Shown: one piece after another, positions 50,641 to 61,700 of the stretch | Layout of the letters: each line of letters starts with the position of its first letter | How positions within the stretch are numbered: position 1 is the first letter of the stretch | The notes under the pieces: model-generated | Told to the model about the DNA's origin: nothing | Database searches by the model: none | The model's input: only the letters and a program-made list of their open reading frames with translations | Program-made: the position numbers and the translations under genes | NCBI GenBank assembly: GCA_016180425.1 | Contig: JACPBF010000007.1 | Location: 1-64,000, forward strand | Direction of reading: 5' to 3' | DNA from: Elusimicrobiota bacterium | GTDB taxonomy: Bacteria > Elusimicrobiota > Elusimicrobia > 2-02-FULL-39-32 | Length of the DNA: 64,000 bases

Positions 50641-53606
50641 ATTTTTTTCGCAATGGCCGGACAAATTTTTTCAAAAGCGCACCAATGGCAATGATAGCCA
50701 GGAGCAGGATTAAATCGCTCTTCTTTAATTCCTTGAATCACTTTTTTCGTAGTTTCAAGAACTTTTTCTATTTTTTCTGCTTTAGGGACGGCTGTCCCAA
50801 CAATCTCTCTTTTTACAAAATTAAGAATGGTTTTTGAAGGGAGCTCTCCAAACTGAGCTTTAAAACTAGCAGCATAAAGTAACAGTTGGATGCTTGCATT
50901 CGCTTTTTGGTCTGCCTCTTTTTGATCTTTAACATCCCCTGTTTTATAATCAATAATCGTGATCCCATCCTGATCTTTGTCTATTCGGTCCCAACGCCCG
51001 CGTATCGTATTTTCATCCACTCTCATTTTAAAATCCTGTTCCACAAAAAAAGGGAGTTTTTGAGATTTTTCTTCCTTTTTGTAATAGGATTTTAAAATTT
51101 TAATCCCTTCTTTAAATCTTTTTTCTTCATGTTCGCGGGAAATAAACCCAATGCTTTGCCATGCGCTTTTAAAAAGTTCCAACACTGTTTCAATGCTCAT
51201 TTTTTTTAAATCTCTGCGCGCAAGATGAAACCCTTTTAAAGCCTCATGGATCGCCATGCCAAAGACTGCCGTGTGGTGGATGAGCACGGGAATTTTAAGA
51301 ATTTGTGAAAATTTATATTTTAAAGGACATTTTAAATAATCCTCTATGGAAGTTACGGTTAAAGATGTTTTTAGAGCCATTTTAGATTGTTTTTCTTCTG
51401 GTTTAAAGATTTTATTTTCCTTAATTTCAGAAGAAAATATTTTTAAAGAATCTAAGGGGTTGGTTTTTAAAACTTTTTCATCTATCTGGGGTTTATCCAA
51501 AGCTTCTAATATAAACTGGGAAGGTTTCCATAGTTTTTTTTTGCCCATGTCCCTAGCAGAACAAAGAATAAGTTCTTCTTTTGCGCGGGTCATTCCCACA
51601 TAGGCAAGCCTTCTTTCTTCTTGAATGTGCACATCTCCTTGGGGTAGAATGTCTTTAATCAGGCTCTCTGGAATTTCAATCGCCTCTCCCCGATCATTTA
51701 AAGGAAAATGTCCCTGTTCCAAACCCACTAAAAATACAACAGGGAACTCAAGTCCCTTAGCCGCATGCACGGTTAAGAGGTTGACTGCATTTTCATCCGG
51801 GTCAGCTTGGGAACTTTCAGGATCTTCACCCGCGATCCTTAAAGCTTCCAGATATTCTATAAAGTAGTGGACTCTGTCATATTGCGCAACTTGCGCAAAG
51901 CGTTTGATCAGTTCAAAAAATTTATGGAAATTTTGAGCCTGCTGAAGCGATCTATCGTCTTTGGATTCCGCTAGCTTTTTAAAAATACCGTTCAGTTCAA
52001 AATATTGGTAGAGCACATATCCAGTTGGAATCTTAAAAGAAAGAGCTCTAAATTTTTTGAGTTCCTCCAGAATTTTTTCAATTTTATTTTTTGTTTCCAC
52101 ATTTATTTTTATTAGGCCCTGTTTTTCATAGTCCTCTTTATTTTTAAAAATATCATAGAGGGATTTATGGCTGCGCGTGGAAAGTTGGGTAAGAGCCGCA
52201 AGATCTTCAGATTCAATTTCATAGAGGGAGGAAGAAGCCAAATAGTAGAGGCTGCTGGAATCATCCGGCTGATCTAGAACCCTTAAAAAAGCGAGCGCTA
52301 CTCTAATTTCTTCTTGGTCATAGAGACCAGCGTTTCCAGAAAATCTCCAAGGGATTTCCTCACTTTTTAAGGATTTCATAAAAGGCTCTGCATTGGCATT
52401 GGTGCGCACTAAAATCGCAAAATCTTTTGGTTCATTGTTAAGAGAAGCGATTCTTTTTTTAATTTCCCCTGTGATGAAATCCGTTTCCGCAAAGAGATTT
52501 TCAAAATGAAGAGAGCGAACTTCAAGACCAAAGCCTTGAATGGAGCGCAAGGCTTTGGAGATGTGGTCGCAATACTCCAGGCGATAGGGGTTATTGTGTT
52601 GAATCAGTTTATAGCTTGAATCCAGAATTTCTTGAGTCGAGCGGTAATTATCCTGTAAAACGATCTCTTTAGCTTCTGGAAAGTCTTTGCGAAAGGAAAG
52701 AATATTAGATAGGCATGCGCCTCTAAATTTATAAATCGCCTGATCATCGTCTCCAACCACAGTGATGTTTCTATGGTTTTGGCTTAAGAGTTTAAGCAGA
52801 CTAAATTGCGCGTAGTTGGTGTCCTGAAACTCATCCACTAATATGACTTTAAATTTTCCACACATTTTTTTAAGAATGCTGGGATGCTCTTTTAAAATTT
52901 TTAAAGGAAAAAGCACTTGATCCCCAAAATCTATAAAACCATGCAGCAATTTTAAGTTTTCATAACTTTGGTACGCGTGAGCAACTTCCATCATTTTTTT
53001 AGCATCTTCTTTTTCATCGCTCCCTTTTGCCGACTCAACTTTTTCTTTTGCTATTTTTTCCAATTCTTTGGGGGAAATATCCTCATCTTTGGAGCGGCTA
53101 AATGCGGTAAGAAGGGATTCCACAAAATGGGTTGGGTCAGTTAGGGGACGGTAGTAGTTTAGTTTTAATTCAAATAGATGTTGGCGCATAAAAACAACAG
53201 CTTCCGGAAGAGTTAAAACCCTTAAAGAAGGGGAAAGGCCAATTTCAAAAGCGTATTCTCTTAAAATTTTGTCTCCAAAAGAGTGAAAGGTGGAAATCGA
53301 GACATCATTAAATCCATAGGGGATCAGCTGATCTACCCGTTCTTCCATTTCATTTGCCGCTTTATCCGTAAAGGTAAGCGCAAGGATTTCAGAAGGTTTT
53401 GCTTTTTTAGCTGAAATAAGATACGCGATTTTTTTGGTAATAACAGTGGTTTTGCCAGTGCCGGCTCCAGCCACAATTAAAAGCGGGCCTTCCCCATGTA
53501 AAACCGCTTCTTTCTGAGAAGGATTTAATCCTTCCATTATTTGAGAGACTGGGTCAGTAAGCCTGAAGGTTGTTTGTTCTTGGGTAAGGGTTTTAGAATC
53601 CTTCAT
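50637..53606 (-). CDS. UvrD/Rep-type helicase fused to a PD-(D/E)XK nuclease with Fe-S cysteines
   Basis: The 989-residue protein has a complete SF1A helicase (about 25-700): LNPSQKEAVLHGEGPLLIVAGAG plus Walker A GAGTGKT (47-53), LVDEFQDTN, VGDDDQAIYKFRG, VHAAKGLEFPVVFLVG and RRLAYVGMTRAKEE. The C-terminal part (about 745-989) is a RecB-family nuclease, with GRWDRIDKDQDG followed by TIIDYKTG (catalytic Asp and Lys). A cysteine in SIEDYLKCPLKYKF and three near the end (YHCHWCAFEKICPA) would hold a 4Fe-4S cluster, as in AddB and Cas4. It is likely a double-strand-break resection enzyme resembling AdnA/AdnB. rmuC is co-translated with it. Confidence 0.9.
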   Translation of the reverse strand: MKDSKTLTQEQTTFRLTDPVSQIMEGLNPSQKEAVLHGEGPLLIVAGAGTGKTTVITKKIAYLISAKKAKPSEILALTFTDKAANEMEERVDQLIPYGFNDVSISTFHSFGDKILREYAFEIGLSPSLRVLTLPEAVVFMRQHLFELKLNYYRPLTDPTHFVESLLTAFSRSKDEDISPKELEKIAKEKVESAKGSDEKEDAKKMMEVAHAYQSYENLKLLHGFIDFGDQVLFPLKILKEHPSILKKMCGKFKVILVDEFQDTNYAQFSLLKLLSQNHRNITVVGDDDQAIYKFRGACLSNILSFRKDFPEAKEIVLQDNYRSTQEILDSSYKLIQHNNPYRLEYCDHISKALRSIQGFGLEVRSLHFENLFAETDFITGEIKKRIASLNNEPKDFAILVRTNANAEPFMKSLKSEEIPWRFSGNAGLYDQEEIRVALAFLRVLDQPDDSSSLYYLASSSLYEIESEDLAALTQLSTRSHKSLYDIFKNKEDYEKQGLIKINVETKNKIEKILEELKKFRALSFKIPTGYVLYQYFELNGIFKKLAESKDDRSLQQAQNFHKFFELIKRFAQVAQYDRVHYFIEYLEALRIAGEDPESSQADPDENAVNLLTVHAAKGLEFPVVFLVGLEQGHFPLNDRGEAIEIPESLIKDILPQGDVHIQEERRLAYVGMTRAKEELILCSARDMGKKKLWKPSQFILEALDKPQIDEKVLKTNPLDSLKIFSSEIKENKIFKPEEKQSKMALKTSLTVTSIEDYLKCPLKYKFSQILKIPVLIHHTAVFGMAIHEALKGFHLARRDLKKMSIETVLELFKSAWQSIGFISREHEEKRFKEGIKILKSYYKKEEKSQKLPFFVEQDFKMRVDENTIRGRWDRIDKDQDGITIIDYKTGDVKDQKEADQKANASIQLLLYAASFKAQFGELPSKTILNFVKREIVGTAVPKAEKIEKVLETTKKVIQGIKEERFNPAPGYHCHWCAFEKICPAIAKKI

Positions 53607-53607
53607 T

Positions 53608-55014
53608 TTAGGGCAGGGATTGGATTTTGTTTTTTTTAATTGCAGAAAGCATCTCTGGAATGGTTGTATATTTTTCTCTTTCTTTTCCCTTTTTTTTCCC
53701 TTGTTCTATTTCAGCCAGATCCAAAGTTTTCCAATCTTCATAAGTGACAAAATCGATTTTTCTTTCTTTAAGAAGATCAAGAATTTTTTCTTGTTGGCTT
53801 TGTCTGTTATTACCTTTGTAAATAGAAAAATCTTCTAATAGTTTATGCGCTGTCTCTATGGAATCTGGTTTATTGGTCCCTATGACTCCTGAAGGTCCTC
53901 TTTTAGCCCATCCCACAACATAAAGACCTGGAATGATTTTTTTATTTTCTAACTCCATCACACGTCCTTTTTCATTTGGGATTGCGCCGCTTTTTGGATC
54001 AAAAGGAAGATCAGTCAAGGGAACGCCTTTATATCCCACAGACCGAAAAACTAGATCTATAGGTAAAGTCTCATATTCTCCAGTTCCCTTTGGGCGCAAT
54101 GACCCATCTTTTTCTAAATAGAGTTTATTTTTTTCTAGTTTGATCTCAGTTACTTTTCCATCCTTACCAATTAATTCTACGGGAGAAACTAAAAATTTCA
54201 CAATAATTTTTTTAGGCTGATTTTTAATTGGTTTTTGAGATTGTTCTTGCAAGATTTGAACATTATTTTTAGCTGTAAGACCCCCAGAGCCTTGTTCTAA
54301 AGATTTTTTAGAAAGTTCATCCAAATTAATTTCTTTAGGTTCAATCACAAGATCAGCGCCCTCTAATTCACAAAGTTCTCGTATTTCTGGATTTGTAAAA
54401 GCAGCTTGAGCTGGACCGCGCCTGCCAAGAAGAAAAATTTCCTCCACATTGCTTTTTTTTAAGGCTTCCAGCGCATAGTCCGCTATATCGGATGATTGCA
54501 GATTTTTTGGATTTACAGCCAGGATACGGGTTACATCCATGGCTACATTGCCATTGCCAACCACAGCCACCCGCTTAGCGGAAAGATCAAAATTATAATT
54601 TTTATAATCCGGATGGCCATTGTACCAGCCTACAAAAATAGTCGCTGGATCACTGCCTTTAAGATCCTCGCCCGGGATTCCCATTTTTCTATCTGATTTT
54701 GCGCCTACCGCAAAGATCACAGCCCCATAGATACTCTCTAAATCTTTTAAAAAAAGTTCTTTTCCAAATTCCACATTGCCAAAGAATCGAAACCTGGGAT
54801 GAGCTGAGATTTTTTCATACACTTTGGTCACAGTTTTAATTTTTGCATGGTCTGGAGCCACTCCTCCACGCACTAAACCAAAGGGAGTAGGAAGACGATC
54901 AAATATGTCCACAAAAATAACAGGATTGGTTTGGTTCAAGAGTTCGGCTGCGGCGTAGAAACCAGATGGCCCGCTGCCAATGATAGCAACATGAAGCTCA
55001 AGGGATGAGTTCAT
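53608..55014 (-). CDS. Ferredoxin--NADP+ reductase, adrenodoxin-reductase type
   Basis: The 468-residue flavoprotein transfers electrons between NADPH and ferredoxin. It has the FAD site VAIIGSGPSGFYAA (GSGPSG at 13-18), TPFGLVRGGVAPDH, the NADP site VAVVGNGNVAMDVTRIL, GRRGPAQAAF, and the end GLYVVGWAKRGPSGVIGTNK, the hallmark of the FprA/adrenodoxin reductase group. A C-terminal extension of about 60 residues is seen. One base separates it from the helicase-nuclease gene. Partner ferredoxin unknown; radical SAM enzymes such as MqnC and RlmN would need such a donor. Confidence 0.92.
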   Translation of the reverse strand: MNSSLELHVAIIGSGPSGFYAAAELLNQTNPVIFVDIFDRLPTPFGLVRGGVAPDHAKIKTVTKVYEKISAHPRFRFFGNVEFGKELFLKDLESIYGAVIFAVGAKSDRKMGIPGEDLKGSDPATIFVGWYNGHPDYKNYNFDLSAKRVAVVGNGNVAMDVTRILAVNPKNLQSSDIADYALEALKKSNVEEIFLLGRRGPAQAAFTNPEIRELCELEGADLVIEPKEINLDELSKKSLEQGSGGLTAKNNVQILQEQSQKPIKNQPKKIIVKFLVSPVELIGKDGKVTEIKLEKNKLYLEKDGSLRPKGTGEYETLPIDLVFRSVGYKGVPLTDLPFDPKSGAIPNEKGRVMELENKKIIPGLYVVGWAKRGPSGVIGTNKPDSIETAHKLLEDFSIYKGNNRQSQQEKILDLLKERKIDFVTYEDWKTLDLAEIEQGKKKGKEREKYTTIPEMLSAIKKNKIQSLP

Positions 55015-55028
55015 TGAATTGATTGATT

Positions 55029-55364
55029 TTATTTTTCAAGGATTTTTTTAACTTGTTTTTCTAAAAAAGGGAGCTTACTTTTTACAACGTCTAGAATAAT
55101 TTCAGGATCAATCCCAAAATACTCATGGATTAAAATATCTCTTAATCCAGCTATGCTTTTCCAATCTATTTCAGGATTTTTATTCCTTACTTGATCTGGT
55201 AAATGTTTTACCGCCTCGCCAATAATTTCAAGATTGCGAATGATTGCGTCAAATGTTTTTTCATCTTCTAAAATTCCATCCAAATGTATCCCAGCCGTAT
55301 AGCTATTTATTTTAGAAATACCTTGCAGAATATCCTCTAAGTAAACCTTATAATCCCGGAGCAT
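55029..55364 (-). CDS. hepT: HEPN-domain toxin HepT (DUF86)
   Basis: The 111-residue helical protein has the HEPN RNase motif RDILIHEY (Arg75 to His80, Rx4H, then Tyr82) and the DUF86 pattern with AIIRNLEIIGEAVKHLPD and W68KSIAGLRD. HepT is an RNase-like toxin kept inactive by AMPylation of the tyrosine by MntA. It overlaps mntA by 17 bp and is followed 14 bp later by the ferredoxin reductase gene, so this toxin pair may be transcribed with housekeeping genes. Confidence 0.92.
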   Translation of the reverse strand: MLRDYKVYLEDILQGISKINSYTAGIHLDGILEDEKTFDAIIRNLEIIGEAVKHLPDQVRNKNPEIDWKSIAGLRDILIHEYFGIDPEIILDVVKSKLPFLEKQVKKILEK

Positions 55365-55644
55365 ATGTTACTTCTTTCAAGATAGTTTCTCTTAGTCTTG
55401 GTTTAATTGTATTGGGAATAATAAGATCAACCTTGCATTTAAATATTTCTTCCAAATAAAATTTTAGCCCCATATAGTTATCAAATGATTTAGTATTAAA
55501 CTCAACAATGAAATCAATATCGCTTGTTTCAATATTTTCACCTCTTGCATAGGAGCCAAAAAGCCCAAGCCGGCGAACCCCATATTCTTGAATACTACTT
55601 CGATGTTTTTGGATTGACTTAATTATCTCTTCTTTATTTAACAT
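55348..55644 (-). CDS. mntA: Minimal nucleotidyltransferase antitoxin MntA
   Basis: The 98-residue protein has the polymerase-beta nucleotidyltransferase signature LFGSYARGENIETSDIDF (Gly30-Ser31, Asp42, Asp44) and a third strand with VDLII. MntA proteins add AMP to HepT and so block its RNase activity. Order mntA-hepT is the usual one. A TATAAT (minus strand, 55672-55667) 23 bp upstream could be its -10 box. Confidence 0.92.
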   Translation of the reverse strand: MLNKEEIIKSIQKHRSSIQEYGVRRLGLFGSYARGENIETSDIDFIVEFNTKSFDNYMGLKFYLEEIFKCKVDLIIPNTIKPRLRETILKEVTYAPGL

Positions 55645-55681
55645 AAAATTCTAAAATTCTAAAAACATTATACACCAATTT

Positions 55682-55738
55682 GTTACAAAAATGTTACAAA
55701 AAGTTGAAGATTAATTTGATTCTATCTTCTATACTTTA
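55682..55738 (+). promoter_or_regulatory. Promoter with two 11-bp direct repeats ahead of the giant gene
   Basis: GTTACAAAAAT (55682-55692) and GTTACAAAAAG (55693-55703) are followed directly by TTGAAGA (55704-55710), 20 bp, and ATACTTTA (55731-55738), with TATACT (55730-55735) as -10. The giant gene's ATG is 50 nt beyond. The design is the same as at 3557-3614 on the other strand. Tandem 11-bp repeats suit a PhoB/OmpR-type dimer. They could also act on the divergent mntA promoter. Confidence 0.65.
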
Positions 55739-55788
55739 AGCATATGTTTTACTTAAGAAAAGGTTTAGGCTTACTTTAAGAAACTACC

Positions 55789-58700
55789 ATGATTCATTTT
55801 TGGATTGCAAAGAATCATCGCAGGCTGCTGCAATGTACCGCAGGGTTAGTTCTGGGCAGTTTTTTATTTACAACCATTTCCGCTCCTTTTGCTGAAGGCA
55901 GTTTGTGGAAAGAGCGTAAATCTTACCTGCAAATGGCTCAAGCGCCAATAAATCCACAACCTCTCCCTCTTCTGAATCTTTCTCAAGTTTTAACACAAAA
56001 ATTTTCTGCAAAATATAATATCCCAACCGCATCGTCTCACCTTTCAGATATAGCCTTCTCCTTGAGTTCTCTCCCAGGAACCATCCGCAAGATTTCTGTT
56101 CCTCAAAAAGGAAAGCAGGGTCCTATTGTGCTGCATATCCAGGATGTGCACCTCAATCAAGAGGCTCAAGGCAACATTGGAAAAACAATCCAAGGTTTAG
56201 TTAATGCGGATAAAATCAGCTTAGTGGCATTGGAAGGCGCATTTGAGAAAATAGATTTAAGCAGATTTAGAAGGTCTCCCTATCCAGAGGCAATCCAGAA
56301 GGTTGCTGATTATCTTTTGAGGGAGAACAAAATATCAGGAGCACTTCATACAGCGTTTACTTCCAGAAAAGAGATTCCACCCATGGTTGGAATTGACGAT
56401 GAGAATCATTACCATGCAAATGTGAACGCGTACAAAAAATCTTATGAATTAGCATCGAGCAACTTAAAAAATCTCTTAGCGATACAGTCTGAATTGGAAA
56501 ATGAGAAAGGGAAAGTTTTCAATGCTGATTTAAAAGTTTTTGATCAAAAAGCGCAAAGCTTTCATGCGGGAAAAATAAAACTGGCTGAATATTTAGATTT
56601 TTTGGTTGAAGAGAGCCTTTGTGAAGATCAAAATGATCGAAGAATGAACTCACAAAATGAGATTGTCCCAAAACACAAGTGTCAAGATAAGACTGTTCAA
56701 AATTTTATCAAATGCGCAAAGATTGAATCCTCGCTTGATTTTAAGAAGGTAGAAAAAGAGCGTTCTCAACTTATTCAAGCATTAGTCCGAAATTTAAATG
56801 AATCTCAAATAGAAGAACTAACTCAACAAAGTTTAGCTTATCGCTTAGGGAATATAGGGTATGCTGACTATTATGGTTTTATTCAAAATCTTTGCAAATC
56901 AAATAAAATCGTCTTAATCCAATATCCAGCAATGGATCAATATATTCAATATACACTACTTGCTGATTCCATTAATTCAGAGGAACTTTTTAAGAAAATT
57001 AAAGAAATTGAAGAAGAGGGATATGAGCATTTGGCAAAAACAGCTCTTGAAAAAGAGTTGATTTTCAAATCTAAACAATCCTACCTCACGAGAAAATTGC
57101 TTGAGTTTACCTTAACCCCAGAGGAATGGAAAGAATACGAAAAATTAAGAGGACATTTTTTCAACCTTTCAAGAAAAGAGCAAACTTTTTCAGAATCCAG
57201 CAATCACTCTTTATTAGATTTAAACTCTTTTGAAGATTTTTATAGAGAAGCTAAAATCCGGGATCAAGCCATGGCAGGGAATCTGTTAAGAGAGATTGAA
57301 CTTCATGATTTGGGGTTTTCTACAGTTTACTCGTCTGCCAAAACAACAAATAAAGAATTTAGAGAAATGCAAAGCAGGAAACAGAAATCCAAAGTTGTTT
57401 TGTTGGTAACAGGAGGTTTTCATTCTGAAGGTATAGAGAATCGGCTTATTCAAGAAGGGATGACTGTGATTAACTTTGCTCCAAAAATGACTAAAGTGGA
57501 GTTGGAAAACGGAGCAGCTCATTTAACTGTGTTTACCCAAGAAAAAACACCGCTTGAGAAACTTTTTAAAGGAGAGAAGCTGACCCTGCCTCCTAAAACG
57601 TTTCCTAAACAACTTTTGCCTATTGCAGCCGCGCTTGTCATAGGGTTTTTAGCGATCTGGTCTCCTCAAATGACGTCTCCAGCCCAAGCAAACACAGCGA
57701 ATCGAATTCTCTTAGGTCAGGAGGTTGCAGAGGAAACAAAGGTAGAAAAAGTTAAATGGCTTGAACCCAGAACATCTCAACTCTTCTTGCAAAAGCCCAA
57801 TGGAACTGTGAAGGTAACTGTTAATAGTGATGAGAAGAAAGATATTACTGTAAAAGAAGAAACCTTTAAAAGTTTTGGTTCTGAACTAAATCAATGGTAT
57901 GAGGGACTTCTCCAAAAAATTTTAAGGCCGTATAAAAAAATAGTTTACAAAAGATTGTCTCAAAAAGTTTTAACGCCATATAGGAAAGGCGTTATAAAGA
58001 TCAAAAAGATTTATGGGGAGAACAGACCTTTTGGGTCCAAATCAGATCCAGACTCAATGCCATTATCAGGATTTATTCCTCCGCTTGCAACCACTCGCCG
58101 AGATGATGAGAGCGCTGAAGATAGCGATGGTAAAGTCAATATCAATACTGCATCCAGAGAGCAATTGATCGCATTATTTGGAAAAATTATTCACCCAAAA
58201 CGGGAAGGAAAAAGGTTAGAGGCGATTGTAAATCGTTTATTGGAAAGAAGGCCTTTTAGTTCGCTAGATCATTTAAGCAGCGTGCCCGGAATAGGTTCTG
58301 GTTCAACTTTTAGAGAGATTAAAGCGCAATTAGCTGATCAGATTTCTTTTGGCGCTATTGAGCAGAATAATGTTGCTTTGCCAGATGAAAATAGAACTGG
58401 AACAGGCATAGTAGAATTTTTGGAGTTTCGAGATAAAACGATTGAACTTCTTGAGACATTTTGTTTATCATTTTCAGCATCCTTACCTTTAGGGACACGA
58501 TCTACTGTGGAAGATTGGGTCATTCATATCAGAAACGCTTCTAGCGCTCAAGAATTGCTCAAGGCTTTAGAAGCATTATCCCTTGTTCCTACAGAAGATG
58601 AACAATTAATATTAGATGGCGTAAGAAATTTCTTCCTTCAAAAATATGGTGTTGAAAAATTCCCAATTATTTTGGTTCAACCATTGGCTGTTCAATCTAT

Positions 58701-61700
58701 GGGTGATGTTATACCAGGACTATATTCGCAAAATAGCGAGGAAGGGGTCATTGAATATTGGAAGGTTTTATTCACGAATATCATCTTTTCCGGTTTTTAT
58801 GGCGCGCCAGGGATGACTGGCACTTTTCTAGATCATATGCAAAAAAAGCCTTTTATTGTGTTCACTAGACAGGCATCTCCAGAACTCCTGCTTTATTACT
58901 TAACCCATGAAGCGCACCACGTTCGACAACCTCGAAGCGTCCCTAGAGTTAAAATTTCTGAGGGAGAAAAAAAATTAGAGATTCCTTCAATTTTACATCG
59001 TTTTCTTTTTGAGGCTTATGCTGAGTTCTCTGCTCTAGGCGATCTTCCTGCAATCTCTGCTCAGCTGCCATTAAATTTAGATTGTTCCAGATTTTATGAA
59101 CCTAATTTTAAAGGTGGATCTCCTTATTATGCGGGATTATTATTTATTGAAAGTATTATAAAGCAAAAATCAATTCCAATCAATTTTGAAGCGATTGAAC
59201 AAGTTGCGCTGAGAGATGATTTTACTCTAATGATAAAACAGCTTGGCAAAGCTAGATGGGAACTATTCTCAAATATCGCTAAGAATCTAACTGTGAATCC
59301 TAGATTTCTTGAAATGAGGGAGTATGATCTTTTGGTAGTAATGAATAGCCTGGTGGCATTAACCCTATCTTTAGATCAGTATCGCGTTGCAGTAAACCGT
59401 CTGCGGGCCATGCCCTATGTTCTTGCCGCGCTTAATCCTAATGAGGAGATAAAAAATGTTATTAGGAACGCTGTTTCTCGGACCGGATTTCAGATATCAG
59501 AAGTTCAAATAGGTGAAATGCTTCTTGAAATTTATGGATTTGTGAATAGCAAGAATATGGATTTTGCTCTGGCAGATGAGGTGATTGAGCGCGGAGTGAA
59601 TCTCGCCAATGCAAAGAATATTGTGGGACGATATCTATCAGACTGCGCAATGAGCATGGTTCGTGGAGGATGGCTGCAAAAGTTTCGTAAGTCAGGAGCG
59701 CAGCCTGGAGCCTTAGGACTATGGAAAATGTTAGGGATGAATATGGATTTAACGGTAATTGGCGTTATTGAAGGATTCATTATCGTTTATGCTATGACAC
59801 TATTCATGCCATATACCTCACCAGAATTTACATATAAATTTATCTCCCTGATAGCTCAAGGCACTCTTTTTGCCATCTTAACAGTCTATAGCATCACATT
59901 TTTGCTTCATCTATTCTCAGGTGTACAACAGCCCTCTGGCAAAATTCTTCGTTGGTCGTTTTTCAAAGGTTCAGATGCAAGATTCGAGAAAGTCTCCTTT
60001 AGAGAAGCTTTCCATGCTGGTTTAGAGGCCACTAATAACGCTACATTTAAATCCGCTTTTCAGATTTTCCCTTTACTTTGGATTTCTGTATTTCTCCCTT
60101 CTCCATGGTCATACCTTGTCACGGTCATAGCAACTATTTTTGGCGCACTGCCTCATTTTTTTATCAATGAACGGATTAAACAGGCGTATGGCACATTTAA
60201 TTTGGATGTATTGACCGAGACCTACGATTCTCCCAATAGAATAGAAGATGGGGATTCTCATGGTTCAACTGGTTCAACGGCTGATATTCAAAACGAGATT
60301 CAACACTATCCTTTAGATGGAGCACAAGGTCCTGTTCTTTCTGACACAACGCGGGAAGAAGATCATAGGTATGTTTATGATCCTGTCATGAAAAAGGTGA
60401 TTTTGAATCAGCTGGAAACAGAGCTGGCTTTTCCGCATAAGAGCGAGTTTGTTCACACTCGCAATGAAATCACTGAAATTTTTCAAAAGTTGCTAGAGAG
60501 CGCAAGTGAACTTTTGGAGGAAAAGGGAAAAATAGAGCAACTGGCTGGTTTAAGGGAACTGAAGATTTATTTATCCGATACACTTACGCCAAACGCATCC
60601 GCTGTTTTCCAGCATAACTTTATGATTTTGAATATTGGCACACTCAGGCAATTATCTAAAAAAGGGCTTTTATCTAAAGACGCGGTTGCTTTTATTTTAG
60701 CTCATGAACTTTCTCACATGTTGCAATATAGGGACGATGTGGATGAAGGAAAAATAAACAGGGAAAAAGTAAATTTTAGATCCTGGAAAGAAACTATAAA
60801 GGAAAAATTTTATGAACATAAGGAGCGCTATACCAGAGAACAGGATGCGGATATTAGAGCGCTGGAGATCGTTAACAGGGCAGGTTACAACATGAGCGCC
60901 ACAGTTTCTTTCTTTGAGTCAATACAAAAGAATTCTTTTAGTTTTGAACAGATGCTTCATGAACACCCATCACCTCAGACGCGGATAGATTATATAAAAA
61001 AAATATTGAGAGCCTCTAACTGGCGTGAATCCCAAACATTGGAAAAGTTCAGCGACGCTGTTTTAGAGGAAATGAATGCTCCGCAATCCTTGATGCGCAG
61101 ACGTCAGGAGCAATTATCTTTAATTGTCAATCAAAAAGATTTGGAGTTTGCGATTGAAAATGCTCAAACCATTGAAGAGCTGGATTTAATTGTTTCCTGG
61201 TCTTTAAGCAGAGCGCTGGAATTAGAGTCAAAAAAGATAGCCCCATTAGTTCTAAAGCTGCTTCTAAAACGAAAAGATAAGGTTTTAAAAGGATTGTTTC
61301 GTTTTGTTGTGAAAGCATCCCGAATTGATCTTTACACCCATCTTTGGATCCATAAAAATGAGCGATATAAGGATCGCTATGAACCTCAAGGTCTATTTTG
61401 GTTTCTTTTCACTAAAATGAGTTTGATAAAAAAGAAAGTCTCCTATTTTATTTTTACCTATTTAGTTACTGATTCATTGCCTATTTATGAGGCGAATGAT
61501 CGCACCAAAGGGTTTTATAGCAGAGTTCCTCTTTTCATAGATGGTTATGATCGTCTCTTCGATGCTATTAAGGAAGAGCAGATCATACAAGAGAAAATCA
61601 AGCTCAGGAATCAAATTTTGCAAAAGATCAGGGCTAAGGCACTTGAGCTGGAAAATGGCAATGAAAAGAGCATTGAACTCGTAAGACTGGAAGCATTGAG

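Noticed and set aside
55789-55910. Lipoprotein signal at the start of the giant protein
   Set aside because: A cysteine occurs at residue 16, before the hydrophobic core, not after it; there is no lipobox.
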